Assembly: GCF_030065675.1 (NCBI RefSeq)
Contig: NZ_JASJDK010000001.1
Coordinates: forward strand, 62,001 to 126,000
Source of the DNA: Mastigocoleus sp. MO_188.B34
GTDB lineage: Bacteria > Cyanobacteriota > Cyanobacteriia > Cyanobacteriales > Nostocaceae
Direction: 5' to 3'
Length of the DNA: 64,000 nt
In this document: one piece after another, positions 26,223 through 35,182 of the stretch
How positions within the stretch are numbered: position 1 is the first letter of the stretch
How the letters are laid out: each line of letters starts with the position of its first letter
Translations under genes and position numbers: made by a program
Notes under the pieces: generated by a model
The model's input: only the letters and a program-made list of their open reading frames with translations
Databases searched by the model: none
What the model was told of the DNA's origin: nothing

Positions 26223-27623
26223 TCAAATTTTGTTGATTCTAATTTGTTGTTCGCTAACTTGATCGTCGCTACCAGTTTTAGAATCGGTTAACCACATTCC
26301 CGAACTAAACTTCGGTGTATTGACAGGTAATTCTAGTCCTTGCTGTAAACCCATTACCAAGAGACTTAAAGCATCAACCAATTTGGGGTCGAAGCGGTAA
26401 GATTGTTGCTCCCTACATTCCTCCAAGGCTTGTGTAAAAACTTGTTCTCTGTTTTGTCCAGAATTTTTTTTCTGATTCACTCGGTATTGGAAATCTGAAA
26501 CTAGAGCTAAAATTCTGGATTCTAAAGGAATTTCATCCCCTGTTAATCTTGCAGGTTCTCCAGAACCATCCCACCATTCTGTTTGATGAGTAATTATTTG
26601 GGCGATCGCACGCAATCTCGGCATTTTACGTAAGGCTTGTGCTCCCGGTATCAACGGACAAGTTAAAGGAGTGCTAGGTGCATCTTCCTGGTAACGAATG
26701 TTACCTCCAGGAGTCAGAATGCTTTGACTTCTTTGTAATGGGTCTATACGGTGCAACCAAGCTGCAAGTCTTAATCGCTTAATTTGCCATGCTGGTAGTT
26801 CTAGAATTTGAGCCAAGGTTTCTGCAAGGGAAACGACCTCTGTTGCAGCCATTGGATTATTAATATCAGCCCGATCCATTAATTGCGCCATGCGCAAAAA
26901 TGCCTGAATTTCGTTGGAAATTAAATTACTGTCCAAGGCTTCATGACGTAAAGCCGTGGGTATATCAAGTTTTTCTTGCCCAGTTTGCAAATAGTCTACA
27001 ACGCGAGAAACCACCGTTGCATATTCTTCTGGGGTCGCTACTGCTGTTTTAATTTGCTTCTGAGCTTGTAGAAGTTTTTGCTCAAGTTGGGGATTGTAAT
27101 TGCCGATATGCTTAATGGCTAAATCTGCTGTTTGCTTAACCAATGTTGGTTCAAATGTCCACAAACCATAGAATTTCCGTTCTACATCTGATTCCGGTCG
27201 TCCTCCCGCTCCATAATCTTCTAGCGATAATTCTTGACACAGAACCATTGCTGTGTAGTTCGGCGATAGGATAATTAAGTGCCATTCTTGGGCAACAGGA
27301 TCGGATGAATTTAAAGGAACAAGATCCACATTGGGTAATTTACTGGTTGGATGTTCTGTCCAAACTGCATCTGGCGCTGCCATAATCGCAATATGACTGG
27401 AACACTTTGCCATCTCTGCATATCTTTCGGCTTCTTCGAGATACCATTTACCTTGTTGAAAGGCTGTAATAACTATTGGCGAACTCTCATCGGATAAAAT
27501 ATGATCTTCAAGGGCATGACACAAAGAAACAAGAGTATTTTTGTAATATACTCCCAGCTTTAATGATGTTTTTTGATGGCGATGAGCCGTTTCTAGTTGG
27601 TCGAGAATTGAGCCTTTTAACAT
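26223..27623 (-). CDS. DICT sensory domain protein with degenerate HD-GYP-like domain
   Basis: This 466-residue protein begins with a DICT domain (residues about 1-190, LKLGVYYKNTLVSLCHALED), a module tied to light or second-messenger signalling. A helical linker leads into an HD-GYP-like phosphohydrolase domain. Its second half keeps the expected pattern (HQTEWWDGSGEPARLTGDEI, then LALVSDF). The HD dyad position reads AAWLHRIDP, with Arg replacing the metal-binding Asp, so c-di-GMP hydrolysis is doubtful. Four 17-bp tandem repeats lie immediately upstream. Likely a signalling or scaffold protein. Confidence 0.85.
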   Translation of the reverse strand: MLKGSILDQLETAHRHQKTSLKLGVYYKNTLVSLCHALEDHILSDESSPIVITAFQQGKWYLEEAERYAEMAKCSSHIAIMAAPDAVWTEHPTSKLPNVDLVPLNSSDPVAQEWHLIILSPNYTAMVLCQELSLEDYGAGGRPESDVERKFYGLWTFEPTLVKQTADLAIKHIGNYNPQLEQKLLQAQKQIKTAVATPEEYATVVSRVVDYLQTGQEKLDIPTALRHEALDSNLISNEIQAFLRMAQLMDRADINNPMAATEVVSLAETLAQILELPAWQIKRLRLAAWLHRIDPLQRSQSILTPGGNIRYQEDAPSTPLTCPLIPGAQALRKMPRLRAIAQIITHQTEWWDGSGEPARLTGDEIPLESRILALVSDFQYRVNQKKNSGQNREQVFTQALEECREQQSYRFDPKLVDALSLLVMGLQQGLELPVNTPKFSSGMWLTDSKTGSDDQVSEQQIRINKI

Positions 27624-27980
27624 AGGGTATGGTAAATCAACTTGAAGTAAAGAAACTTTTTAGAAATTTAAATATTTTAGAAATCTAAATATTTTAGAAA
27701 TCTAAATATTTTAGAAATTTAAATAAAAGTAACTATATTAGAAAAAAAAATTAAAAGTCTTCTCATAATAATTTAGTTTACTGCCATACCAATGATTTTT
27801 GTTACATACTACAATAATGTTTTTATATTCACTCGGGACTTAAATACCTAATTCTGTGTCGGCGCTCTGTATCTTTATGATTTTATTTTCTAATTTCCAT
27901 CATAGATAAACCAACCATAAAGACACAGGAGCACTTTGAAGGTTTTCACCTAACTTATGGGATAGTTACGCAAGGAAGAA
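27624..27980. other. Intergenic region upstream of the DICT-HD gene
   Basis: Apart from the 17-bp array, about 250 bases hold no recognisable gene or terminator. The end of the radical SAM gene abuts it at 27981. Confidence 0.4.
27658..27725 (-). repeat. Four 17-bp tandem repeats upstream of the DICT-HD gene
   Basis: Four units of TTTTAGAAATYTAAATA follow without gaps, starting 35 bases before the gene. Units one and four have T, and units two and three have C, at the variable position. Each unit contains a near-palindrome (TTTAGAAATCTAAA). An operator array is possible; replication slippage is the alternative. Confidence 0.8.
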
Positions 27981-29579
27981 TTAAGATATTTTTGCTAGTT
28001 GTTTGGGTTTTGATTGTTGCTCGATTGGTGCTGTTAATGCTTCTTCCAATGGCGCACAACCCAGTTTAGCTTCCAAAATATTCATAACTTCCCGCCCAAA
28101 ATCATTGGGGTTTTCCCGCATAGCTTGCAAGCAGACTTTGCCGAAGAATGAGCCGAGTGGTTCGGGGTTCCATAATAATTTTCTCGCAGTCCACGGTAAT
28201 AGCAGCATAGGATTATAACCTGGTTTGAGAATATCTTCCTTAAAGGCGTATTCTTCCAAGTGGGTATGGGGTTGTAGTCCAATGAAGAAAATTGCGGGTT
28301 CGACTTTATCCGCACCAAAAATTCGTTCGAGTTCCCGATGATAAGCTATGGTTTGGCGAATTGTTTCGATGCGTTCGTCAATGACGTTAAAGGAGTAGTT
28401 AACAGAAACTAAATCATTGAAACCAGCAGCTTTCAGATCCCGACAGTTTTGTAAAACAGTTCTTAGGTTATAACCCATACGCATTTTCCTGACTAACTCT
28501 TGGGAACCACTGGTAATACCGATTTCAAAATAGTTCATTCCGGTTTTTACCATCAATTCGCACAATTTAGGGGTCAAGTTATCAGCACGAATATATGCTG
28601 CCCAATGAATGTCCGTCATTCCCGAATCGACAATTTTTTGTAACAGTTCTACTGCGTCGTCGATAAATCTTTTTGCTGGGATAAATTGAGCGTCGGTAAA
28701 CCAGAAATTGCGAATCCCCCGATCGTATAGTTGACGCATTTCTGCAACAACTTCATCTGCAGGATTAATACGTACTTGTTTCCCTTCCACCACTGTATAA
28801 ACGCAGTAGCAACAGTTATGGGGACAACCACGCTTAGTTTGTACGCCAATGTAGAAGTCGCTTTCTTGCAGATAATAATTAAAGTCTGGCCAAATACTTT
28901 CGATATATTCGTAATTACAAGCTGTTTTTTCTAGAGCAGTTGGTGCTTCATGAATTAATCGTTGACGTGGTTGATTTTCTCCTACTACATAGCAGCGTTC
29001 GTCACTAAAGTCTTGACCGCTAAGGAGTTTTTCGAGCAGTGCTTCCCCTTCACCAACGGAAACTATCGAACCTTTGGGCAGGCTTTTATTCAATTGCTCA
29101 TAATATATGCTTACCGCACCACCACCAACGATAACGCGGACATCTTTGTTATATTGCTGAGCGCGCTTTAAACCGCGTTTAATCAAACTCTGGTTTTGCC
29201 AAAGTTCCGTGTAAAAACTTTTGAGCATTTGTAAACCCCCCAATGCACCGTGCAATTTCACTAAGGGATTTTTGGCATAGAAAATCTCAAAAGAATACTG
29301 TAATGGATTGCCACCTCGTCCGCCTACAGGAGCAAAAATGTGAATATCTCGCCAAGAATAGATTAGTAAAGATGGCTTAAACTCATCAATACAATTTTCC
29401 AAAGCAGAAGCATAATCTAAAGGTGGTATTGTTCCCAAATCGAAGATTCGCTGTTCGATTCCGGGAAATAATTTGTGTACGTGGTCTGCAAGGTAGACGA
29501 CCCCAATTGGGAAAATGGGATTACATGGGAGACGGACGTAGAGAATTCGACAATCCATAGCGAGTTCTTTGATTTTCAT
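27981..29579 (-). CDS. B12-binding-type radical SAM protein of unknown substrate
   Basis: This 532-residue protein has an N-terminal cobalamin-binding-like region (residues about 1-200, RILYVRLPCNPIFPIGVVYL, VGGGAVSIYY). A radical SAM core follows, with the cluster motif CPHNCCYC (Cys 252, 256 and 259). An extra Cys at 257 is unusual. The canonical DxHxxG cobalamin-ligand motif is not evident, so B12 may not be bound through the usual His. AAGG precedes the ATG at 29579; an ATG seven codons later is an alternative. It stands alone, so neighbours give no clue to the substrate. Confidence 0.88.
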   Translation of the reverse strand: MKIKELAMDCRILYVRLPCNPIFPIGVVYLADHVHKLFPGIEQRIFDLGTIPPLDYASALENCIDEFKPSLLIYSWRDIHIFAPVGGRGGNPLQYSFEIFYAKNPLVKLHGALGGLQMLKSFYTELWQNQSLIKRGLKRAQQYNKDVRVIVGGGAVSIYYEQLNKSLPKGSIVSVGEGEALLEKLLSGQDFSDERCYVVGENQPRQRLIHEAPTALEKTACNYEYIESIWPDFNYYLQESDFYIGVQTKRGCPHNCCYCVYTVVEGKQVRINPADEVVAEMRQLYDRGIRNFWFTDAQFIPAKRFIDDAVELLQKIVDSGMTDIHWAAYIRADNLTPKLCELMVKTGMNYFEIGITSGSQELVRKMRMGYNLRTVLQNCRDLKAAGFNDLVSVNYSFNVIDERIETIRQTIAYHRELERIFGADKVEPAIFFIGLQPHTHLEEYAFKEDILKPGYNPMLLLPWTARKLLWNPEPLGSFFGKVCLQAMRENPNDFGREVMNILEAKLGCAPLEEALTAPIEQQSKPKQLAKIS

Positions 29580-30228
29580 CTTGCCTTGATTTAACAGTTT
29601 TTGGAATAAAGATTTAGAAAAAAGTTAATCAGCTTTGATTATCGGTAGTCTTTTAATCGATAGCTGTAGATGATTAGAAAATTAGTAAGTTTTATTAAAA
29701 TTGTTTAAGTCATGAAAATCAGTCATCAACCTTAAAAACACGAGAAGAAATTTGTTTTCTTATTTTGCTTTTGTGATAAGCAGCTAGATATCAAACCAAG
29801 TCTCAAATAAGTAAATATGCTTATCAAGATTTTCTCATAGAAGACAAAAGTCCTCAGTTTGTTAAATTAATCCTGTGTATAGGTAAAGTTTTGTGAATTT
29901 ATCTGAGCCATAGCTTTACGATAACACTCTTGAAGCGAAGATTTAACCGTTGGAGAGCTAAAAAATTTTAAACGTAAGTTCCTTACACGGGTAGGTAAGC
30001 AAAGAAGTATTTTGCTCAACATTAAAAAGACAAAAATTGTTCGCCAGTAGTATAGGTTCGTAAAAAAAGCATCTTTTTTCATGAAAATTTAATAAACACA
30101 GCCCTATCTTAAGACATAAATAAGATACAAAATTTCATACGGTATTAGGAGTTACAGTAACTGGGGATCGGGCAGTGCTAGCTTGACTGGTGTAAGTTAA
30201 AATTGTGGCGTAAAACTCCTCAGCACTT
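29580..30228. other. Intergenic region with one doubtful small ORF
   Basis: About 650 AT-rich bases. The only candidate gene is the 71-codon frame at 29867-30082. Confidence 0.4.
29867..30082 (-). CDS. Doubtful small membrane protein ORF
   Basis: A 71-codon frame (MKKDAFFTNLYYWRTIFVFL) contains one hydrophobic segment and a basic C-terminal half. There is no clear Shine-Dalgarno and I recognise no family. It could be a small membrane protein or chance. Confidence 0.25.
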   Translation of the reverse strand: MKKDAFFTNLYYWRTIFVFLMLSKILLCLPTRVRNLRLKFFSSPTVKSSLQECYRKAMAQINSQNFTYTQD

Positions 30229-30606
30229 ATGGCTCAAATATTAGATCCCATCCCACCGGAGCAATCAGAGAAAATTCTCTGTTGCTATGTTAACGCTACG
30301 AGTAAAATACAAATTGCTCGCATTTCTAACATTGCTAACTGGTATTTTGAAAGGGTTGTTTTTCCCGGACAAAGGCTAGTGTTTGAAGCTCCGTTAGAGG
30401 GACAACTAGAAATTCATACAGGTATGATGGCAAGTGCAATCTTGTCAGATACAATTAACTGCGAACGCTTAGCAATTGATGAAGAAAATAATGAATTAAA
30501 AACAGACCCTAAAATAAATTCAAGTTCTATAAATAAAATAGAAAAATTGCAAACGATTAATACAAAACCCATAGAATCAAAAAGACCTTTAAATTCCTTG
30601 GCTTAG
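30229..30606 (+). CDS. DUF1830 family protein
   Basis: This 125-residue protein has the cyanobacterial DUF1830 domain in its first 90 residues (EKILCCYVNATSKIQIARIS, NWYFERVVFPGQRLVFEAP). The remaining 35 residues are polar and low complexity. It has no signal peptide. Function unknown. A textbook terminator follows directly, so it is monocistronic. Confidence 0.88.
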   Translation: MAQILDPIPPEQSEKILCCYVNATSKIQIARISNIANWYFERVVFPGQRLVFEAPLEGQLEIHTGMMASAILSDTINCERLAIDEENNELKTDPKINSSSINKIEKLQTINTKPIESKRPLNSLA

Positions 30607-30637
30607 CATCAATTGATTAAGAAAAAATTAAGTATCT

Positions 30638-30666
30638 GGGTTGCTAACTTCAGCAACCCCTTTTTA
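30638..30666 (+). terminator. Rho-independent terminator of the DUF1830 gene
   Basis: GGGTTGCT (30638-30645) pairs perfectly with AGCAACCC (30652-30659) over a six-base loop, followed by CTTTTTATT. It lies 32 bases after the stop. Confidence 0.9.
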
Positions 30667-30750
30667 TTAGGTAAATTTATAAAAAATATTTACCTGATGG
30701 TGTATAAAAGGTAGTGATTTAGCAGTAAAGTAGACAGTGAAATTTGCCTT

Positions 30751-31221
30751 TTGTATTGGTTCACTAATTTGGATTTACCATCATTTCTTTGGTTATGGAG
30801 AATCGCTGCTTGGTCAATGGGTCTGTCCATACTGGCTTATCTGATTTTAGCTGTAACTGGTTTTTGGATATTTCGCACTAGAACTTTCCAGCAACAACAA
30901 CCAATAAATCAATTTCCTCTCTCCTTACGTTCTCTACACTTTATATTTGGGATCTGTATGGTAAGTTTGGTGTTATTATTGCTGGCAATTGGAATTGTTG
31001 GTACTTACGGTCACTATGGTTCTTTAGGACACTCTCCACACTTACTCGCAGGATTGATTACAGTACTTTTGGTTATGTTCTCTGCCGTGAGTGCATTGCA
31101 AATCAGACCAGAAAAACCCTGGTTTAGAAGAATACACGTTACCACCAATGTGATGTTATTTTTTATGTTGGTTTGGGTGTCACTTACGGGATGGAGTGTG
31201 GTGCAAAAATATTTACCTTGA
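30751..31221 (+). CDS. DUF4079 family membrane protein
   Basis: This 156-residue protein has four hydrophobic helices and matches DUF4079, a cyanobacterial and plant-associated family with a cytochrome b561-like layout. Conserved histidines occur in LRSLHFIFGI, GTYGHYGSLGHSPHLLAG and FRRIHVTTN, which could ligate haem; that is inference. The most likely start is TTG at 30751, since no in-frame ATG precedes the first helix. The start is therefore the weakest part of this call. Confidence 0.82.
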   Translation: MYWFTNLDLPSFLWLWRIAAWSMGLSILAYLILAVTGFWIFRTRTFQQQQPINQFPLSLRSLHFIFGICMVSLVLLLLAIGIVGTYGHYGSLGHSPHLLAGLITVLLVMFSAVSALQIRPEKPWFRRIHVTTNVMLFFMLVWVSLTGWSVVQKYLP

Positions 31222-31744
31222 TTTTCTAAACTTGGTTACTGGCGATTCAAAATTTATCATTGCGATTAATTCTCATTCACCTAAATACTTACTCGTTTTT
31301 GAGTCAGGTTTAGTCGCTATTTCACTAAATTCAAACACAAAATTACATAAAATTTGATTTATGTTGGGAAATTGATTGAGTCCCAGAAAATCACAAAAAT
31401 ATTACAAGTTTAAGTGTGAGACCTAATTTTAGAAGATATAAATCTCGAACATCGATTATGATCTCAAAATAATCGTTATTTCGAGCATATTTGCTATTTT
31501 TTATATATTTGTCAATAATTACAGATTTTTAGAATTACAGATTTTGTTCTTCAAATTTTCATAACCTCAAGGCTAATAGCTCAAATATTAGATTTGAATC
31601 TTAATTATCTGTCCGCAAAAGTTATAAATAAATCCTAATTTTTTTTCGTGTTAAATTCTAATGATATAAAAATTTTTTAGCGTGCAGGAGTACCATGTAA
31701 TTGAAGCAGGATTTTTGTTTTGTGCTCAAACCCATTTACCTGGT
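31222..31744. other. AT-rich intergenic region, nothing recognised
   Basis: No RNA gene or terminator stands out. The possible upstream GTG start of the next gene lies at 31682. Confidence 0.4.
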
Positions 31745-32293
31745 ATGGAATCACCCGTTATTTTTCGTCTTTCTCCTTTAATTCGAATCGTACTTTTATC
31801 TTTGTATGTAGCTCTCACGTTACCTTTACCTTTTCTTGCTGAGGTTACAAATGCACCAGTATCACCTGTCATGCTTTGGTTAGGTATTAGTGTAGGTTTA
31901 ATAATCCTTTATGGTGTTTTAACCGAGCGTGTAATTTTAGATGCCCAAGGGATTAAAGTAGCTTATGCTGCGTGGGTACCACGTTTATTACGCAATGGTT
32001 GGTCTTTGCCTTGGTCACAAATAAAACAATTAAAGCCCCGCACTACAGGTCAGGGAGGACTCGTTTACTACTTCCTTAGTAAGGAAGAAAAAGCTTATTT
32101 ATTACCAATGCGAGTTGCTGGATTTGCTCGTATGGTCAAACTAGTAGAAGAAAAAACAGGAATTGATACTACAGATGTTTATCCTTTAGCACAGCCTTGG
32201 ATGTACTTTATTTTGTTAGGCTTTACATTGCTATTGCTTTTGGTTGATGCTTGGACAATTATGATAGCAATATCTTCTGGACAATTAGCTTAA
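31745..32293 (+). CDS. Membrane protein of unknown function with PH-like central part
   Basis: This protein has two hydrophobic helices near the N-terminus (IRIVLLSLYVALTLPLPFL and MLWLGISVGLIILYGVL). A soluble part of about 90 residues has a beta-rich pattern reminiscent of bacterial PH domains (ILDAQGIKVAYA, WSLPWSQIKQLKP). One C-terminal helix follows. I recall similar unnamed cyanobacterial proteins. I chose the ATG at 31745 directly before the first helix; GTG at 31682 would add 21 residues. A large hairpin follows the stop. Confidence 0.72.
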   Translation: MESPVIFRLSPLIRIVLLSLYVALTLPLPFLAEVTNAPVSPVMLWLGISVGLIILYGVLTERVILDAQGIKVAYAAWVPRLLRNGWSLPWSQIKQLKPRTTGQGGLVYYFLSKEEKAYLLPMRVAGFARMVKLVEEKTGIDTTDVYPLAQPWMYFILLGFTLLLLLVDAWTIMIAISSGQLA

Positions 32294-32332
32294 TTTCTTG
32301 ATCGCTTCAATTCTCGATCGCTACATTACATT

Positions 32333-32372
32333 TATGGGTGAGGCTAGTTTGTACTAGCTTACTCTCCCATAC
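32333..32372 (+). terminator. Hairpin after the membrane protein gene
   Basis: ATGGG...GAG...CTAGT pairs with ACTAG...CTC...CCCAT around a TTGT loop, with small internal mismatches. There is no strong U-tract, so efficiency is uncertain. Confidence 0.5.
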
Positions 32373-32487
32373 TTTCAATTATTGTATTAAAAATTATAGA
32401 CACAAGAAATATCTAACTAATTTCAAGCCCTCAAAATCTAGAAATTTAAAGACTTAGCTGAAAAACTTAAATCAATCAAGGTTAAAA

Positions 32488-33264
32488 TTGCTGAATAATT
32501 CTCCAATAATACTCAAACTTGAAAAAGTAAATTTGTATAGCAGTTTACTTGCTAAAGGAAAAAGGAATCAGTTAGGATATCCAATCTTACAGGATATTTC
32601 ATTCCAAGCAATTTTAGGGGAAAGACTTGCTATTGTGGGATCCACAGGTGCAGGCAAAACTTCTTTATTGCGTTTACTCAATAGACTTGATGAACCAACA
32701 AATGGCAAAATTTATTTCGATAATTTAGAGTATCACCAAATACCAATTATCGAGCTTCGCAAATCTGTTACTTTTCTACCCCAAGAAGCAAAATTATTGG
32801 GGATGAAAGTTAAACAAGTCTTGGCTTATCCGTTAGTATTACGTGGATTCAACAAACAAAAAATTCGCCCTATTTTGGATGAATGGACAGAGAAACTGCA
32901 AATTCCCAACGATTGGTTGGAAAAAACAGAATTACAGTTGTCTGCAGGACAACGACAAATTGTTGCGATCGCACGTGCTTTACTTATCCAACCCAAATTA
33001 CTGCTGTTGGATGAACCAACTTCAGCCTTGGATGCAGGTCATGCTAATAAGCTCATGGAAATCTTAGTGACCATGAGTCAGGACAGCAAGACAACTATTT
33101 TGATGGTAAATCATCAACTAACCTTGGCTAAGAAGTTTTGTACTAAACTAATACACTTACAACAAGGAAAAATATTAGCCGATTTAGCAGCCTCTGAAGT
33201 TAATTGGGAAAACTTGCAAGAAAGTTTGTTAAAAGCGGCAGAGGAAGACGATTTTGGATTTTAA
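32488..33264 (+). CDS. Orphan ABC transporter ATP-binding protein
   Basis: This 258-residue ABC ATPase has Walker A GSTGAGKTS, Q-loop FLPQEAK, signature LSAGQRQIVAIARAL, Walker B LLLLDEPTSALD and switch His in MVNHQ. The pattern resembles the FetA/YbbL group rather than nutrient-importer ATPases, but I would not name it. No permease or binding protein gene is next to it. The start appears to be TTG at 32488, with AAGG eight bases upstream, because no ATG lies near the N-terminus. It converges with the nrrA-like gene. Confidence 0.88.
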   Translation: MLNNSPIILKLEKVNLYSSLLAKGKRNQLGYPILQDISFQAILGERLAIVGSTGAGKTSLLRLLNRLDEPTNGKIYFDNLEYHQIPIIELRKSVTFLPQEAKLLGMKVKQVLAYPLVLRGFNKQKIRPILDEWTEKLQIPNDWLEKTELQLSAGQRQIVAIARALLIQPKLLLLDEPTSALDAGHANKLMEILVTMSQDSKTTILMVNHQLTLAKKFCTKLIHLQQGKILADLAASEVNWENLQESLLKAAEEDDFGF

Positions 33265-33329
33265 GTGAGCTAGATTGATTTATTTCATCGATCTCCCACT
33301 TCTCACCCAGTTGTCTCAGGATTAATATC

Positions 33330-34109
33330 TTAACTGTCAACTGTCAGTTGTTTGGCATTTAATGCAGGACGCTGATTATTAAACTTCTCTTTTGATAACT
33401 TTGTTGTTTCAGGTGAATTGGAGTTAAGAAGCTCCATATTAAATCTGTATCCCACATTTCTAATTGTTTGAATTAAATTAGGTTGGCGGGGATCTAATTC
33501 AACTTTCTTACGCAAAGATAAAACATGAGTATCAATAGTGCGTGGATTATCAATAGCATCAGGCCAAGCCCGACGCAATAACTCCGACCGACTCAGAGGT
33601 ATTCCCCCTGCTTGCGCAAGAACATAAAGTAAACTAAACTCTTGAGGCGTTAAATCAATAAATTCTCCTTGAAAACGGACGCGACGCTGTACTAGATCGA
33701 TTTGCAAAGAGCCATAATCTAAATAAGCCGGAGCAGCAGGAGTACGTTTGCGACGAACTAATGCTTCTATCCTTGCTAGAAACTCTTGCATTCCAAATGG
33801 TTTTGTTAAATAGTCATCTGCCCCAGCTTTCAATCCAGCAACTATATCTGCTTCATGAGAGCGAGCAGATAGCATTAATATTAAAGGTTGTTGCTGGCGA
33901 TGTAACCAACGGCAAAACTCAACGCCATCCCCATCCGGTAAGTCAGCATCAAGAATAACCAATGTTGGTTGATAGTTCATGAAAACTTCCCTCGCTTGAT
34001 ATATGCTGGCAGCTTGATGAACTCTATATTCTAATTGTTGCAAGTGCCAACCAAGTAACGATCTCAAGTGGGGATTCCCCTCTATGATTTCAATACAAAC
34101 CGAACCCAC
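33330..34109 (-). CDS. nrrA: OmpR-family response regulator, probably NrrA
   Basis: This response regulator of about 259 residues has a receiver domain with the phospho-acceptor Asp in LVILDADLPDGDG and Lys in YLTKPFG. A winged-helix DNA-binding domain follows (LTPQEFSLLYVLAQ, ELLRRAWPD, TIRNVGYRF). The opening VCIEIIEGNPHLRSLLGWHL recalls NrrA/Rre37, which controls glycogen catabolism and heterocyst onset under nitrogen stress. A perfect NtcA-type promoter lies just upstream, and nrrA is a known NtcA target. I chose GTG at 34109, which has GAGGGG ten bases upstream; the ATG at 34127 would leave almost no leader. The paralogue name is moderately sure. Confidence 0.88.
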   Translation of the reverse strand: MGSVCIEIIEGNPHLRSLLGWHLQQLEYRVHQAASIYQAREVFMNYQPTLVILDADLPDGDGVEFCRWLHRQQQPLILMLSARSHEADIVAGLKAGADDYLTKPFGMQEFLARIEALVRRKRTPAAPAYLDYGSLQIDLVQRRVRFQGEFIDLTPQEFSLLYVLAQAGGIPLSRSELLRRAWPDAIDNPRTIDTHVLSLRKKVELDPRQPNLIQTIRNVGYRFNMELLNSNSPETTKLSKEKFNNQRPALNAKQLTVDS

Positions 34110-34142
34110 GGTGGCAAGACCCCTCATTCGTGTGTGATTTTC

Positions 34143-34185
34143 AAAGTATCAAAGTCTTTACATTCGGTTTTGTAACCGTTGTTAC
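34143..34185 (-). promoter_or_regulatory. NtcA-activated class II promoter
   Basis: On the minus strand GTAACAACGGTTAC is a perfect GTAN8TAC NtcA box (34172-34185). Twenty-three bases later comes TACTTT (34143-34148), matching the TAN3T -10 element at the canonical 20-24 base spacing. Transcription would start near 34136, upstream of the response regulator gene. Confidence 0.8.
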
Positions 34186-34681
34186 TCATATTGTGTTCAA
34201 ATGCGTTTTCAATTTATATATAGCAACGTAATCTGTTTGCTTAATAGTCTATTTGCTCTTTAGTACTTTCCATCCTTAAGTTTTTGTTATAATTATCATA
34301 TAATGCCTGTTCCCTAATTTTCATTTATCAAAAGAGTTTTATTTCCCTGAACTAATTTTATTTCAACAGATTAAAATGTAATACTGTTTGATAGGGATGT
34401 AAAATTTATTTAACTTTTGCGCGGGGACACATAAAGTATCCGAATTCAGTACTGCGATGAGTTAATTTTCAGTATGTTAGCAAATGTAAACGTATATCTT
34501 TGTTAGGAGGTAATTGCATTTTTAGTTTTCTGGAATAATGAGACGTGATTTTGTAGATAATAGCAACGACGCCTAAAAATAAAAAATAATACTTGCTGTT
34601 GGATGTCGTTCCTAGCACCTACTTCACTTTTGAACTGGAATAATTTACAATTTTCATTCCAAAGAGATTTCTATAGCAGTT
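34186..34681. other. Remainder of the divergent intergenic region
   Basis: About 500 AT-rich bases. A TAGGAGG string near 34505 resembles a ribosome-binding site but no open frame follows it. No RNA gene is recognised. Confidence 0.4.
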
Positions 34682-34924
34682 ATGCTCCAAGATGCACAAA
34701 CCATCCGTTATTACCAAAGATTGACTGACGCCTTCGTCGAACTTTGGAATCGCGGTTATCGTACAGATGATATTCGGATGTATTTGGATGGATATTTAGC
34801 CGCACTGCGACATGGGAACACTATTGAACCCTTTTTAATCCACCGTTTAGAAGAAGAAGCCACACGATACCTACATGATGCGTCTAATTTTGCTATGACG
34901 CAGCCCCAGCCAGATTACTATTAA
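34682..34924 (+). CDS. Small conserved cyanobacterial protein (DUF6761-like)
   Basis: This 80-residue helical, soluble protein begins MLQDAQTIRYYQRLTDAFVE and continues with RTDDIRMYLDGYLAALRHGN. I recall this as a short cyanobacterial family, probably DUF6761; the family name is unverified. There is no catalytic motif and the function is unknown. It converges with grxD and shares the long bidirectional hairpin at 35059-35103. Confidence 0.82.
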   Translation: MLQDAQTIRYYQRLTDAFVELWNRGYRTDDIRMYLDGYLAALRHGNTIEPFLIHRLEEEATRYLHDASNFAMTQPQPDYY

Positions 34925-35058
34925 TCCGATTGCTATTAATATTTTTTCGCCCAAATGTTATCAGTAATCCTCAAGTGACGGGATAGATTATATCACATAA
35001 TCTCCCTGATTCAAGATAATTCAGTGGTGTGAAATTTTGGGGATACATTAAAGCTCAT

Positions 35059-35103
35059 AAATTCCCTCATTTATTTGGTGGTAGCAGATAAATGAGGGAA
35101 TTT
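35059..35103. terminator. Perfect 16-bp hairpin, bidirectional terminator
   Basis: AAATTCCCTCATTTAT (35059-35074) pairs perfectly with 35088-35103 over a 13-base loop. It lies between convergent genes, 134 bases after one stop and 80 after the other. The A/T-rich stem bases can serve as U-tract in both directions. Confidence 0.75.
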
Positions 35104-35182
35104 GTGTTAAGTAATTTTTTGTGCCAGGAATTAAGCAATAGTAAATCTAGTGCTTATATAAATCCCTCTCGAAAAACAAGTT

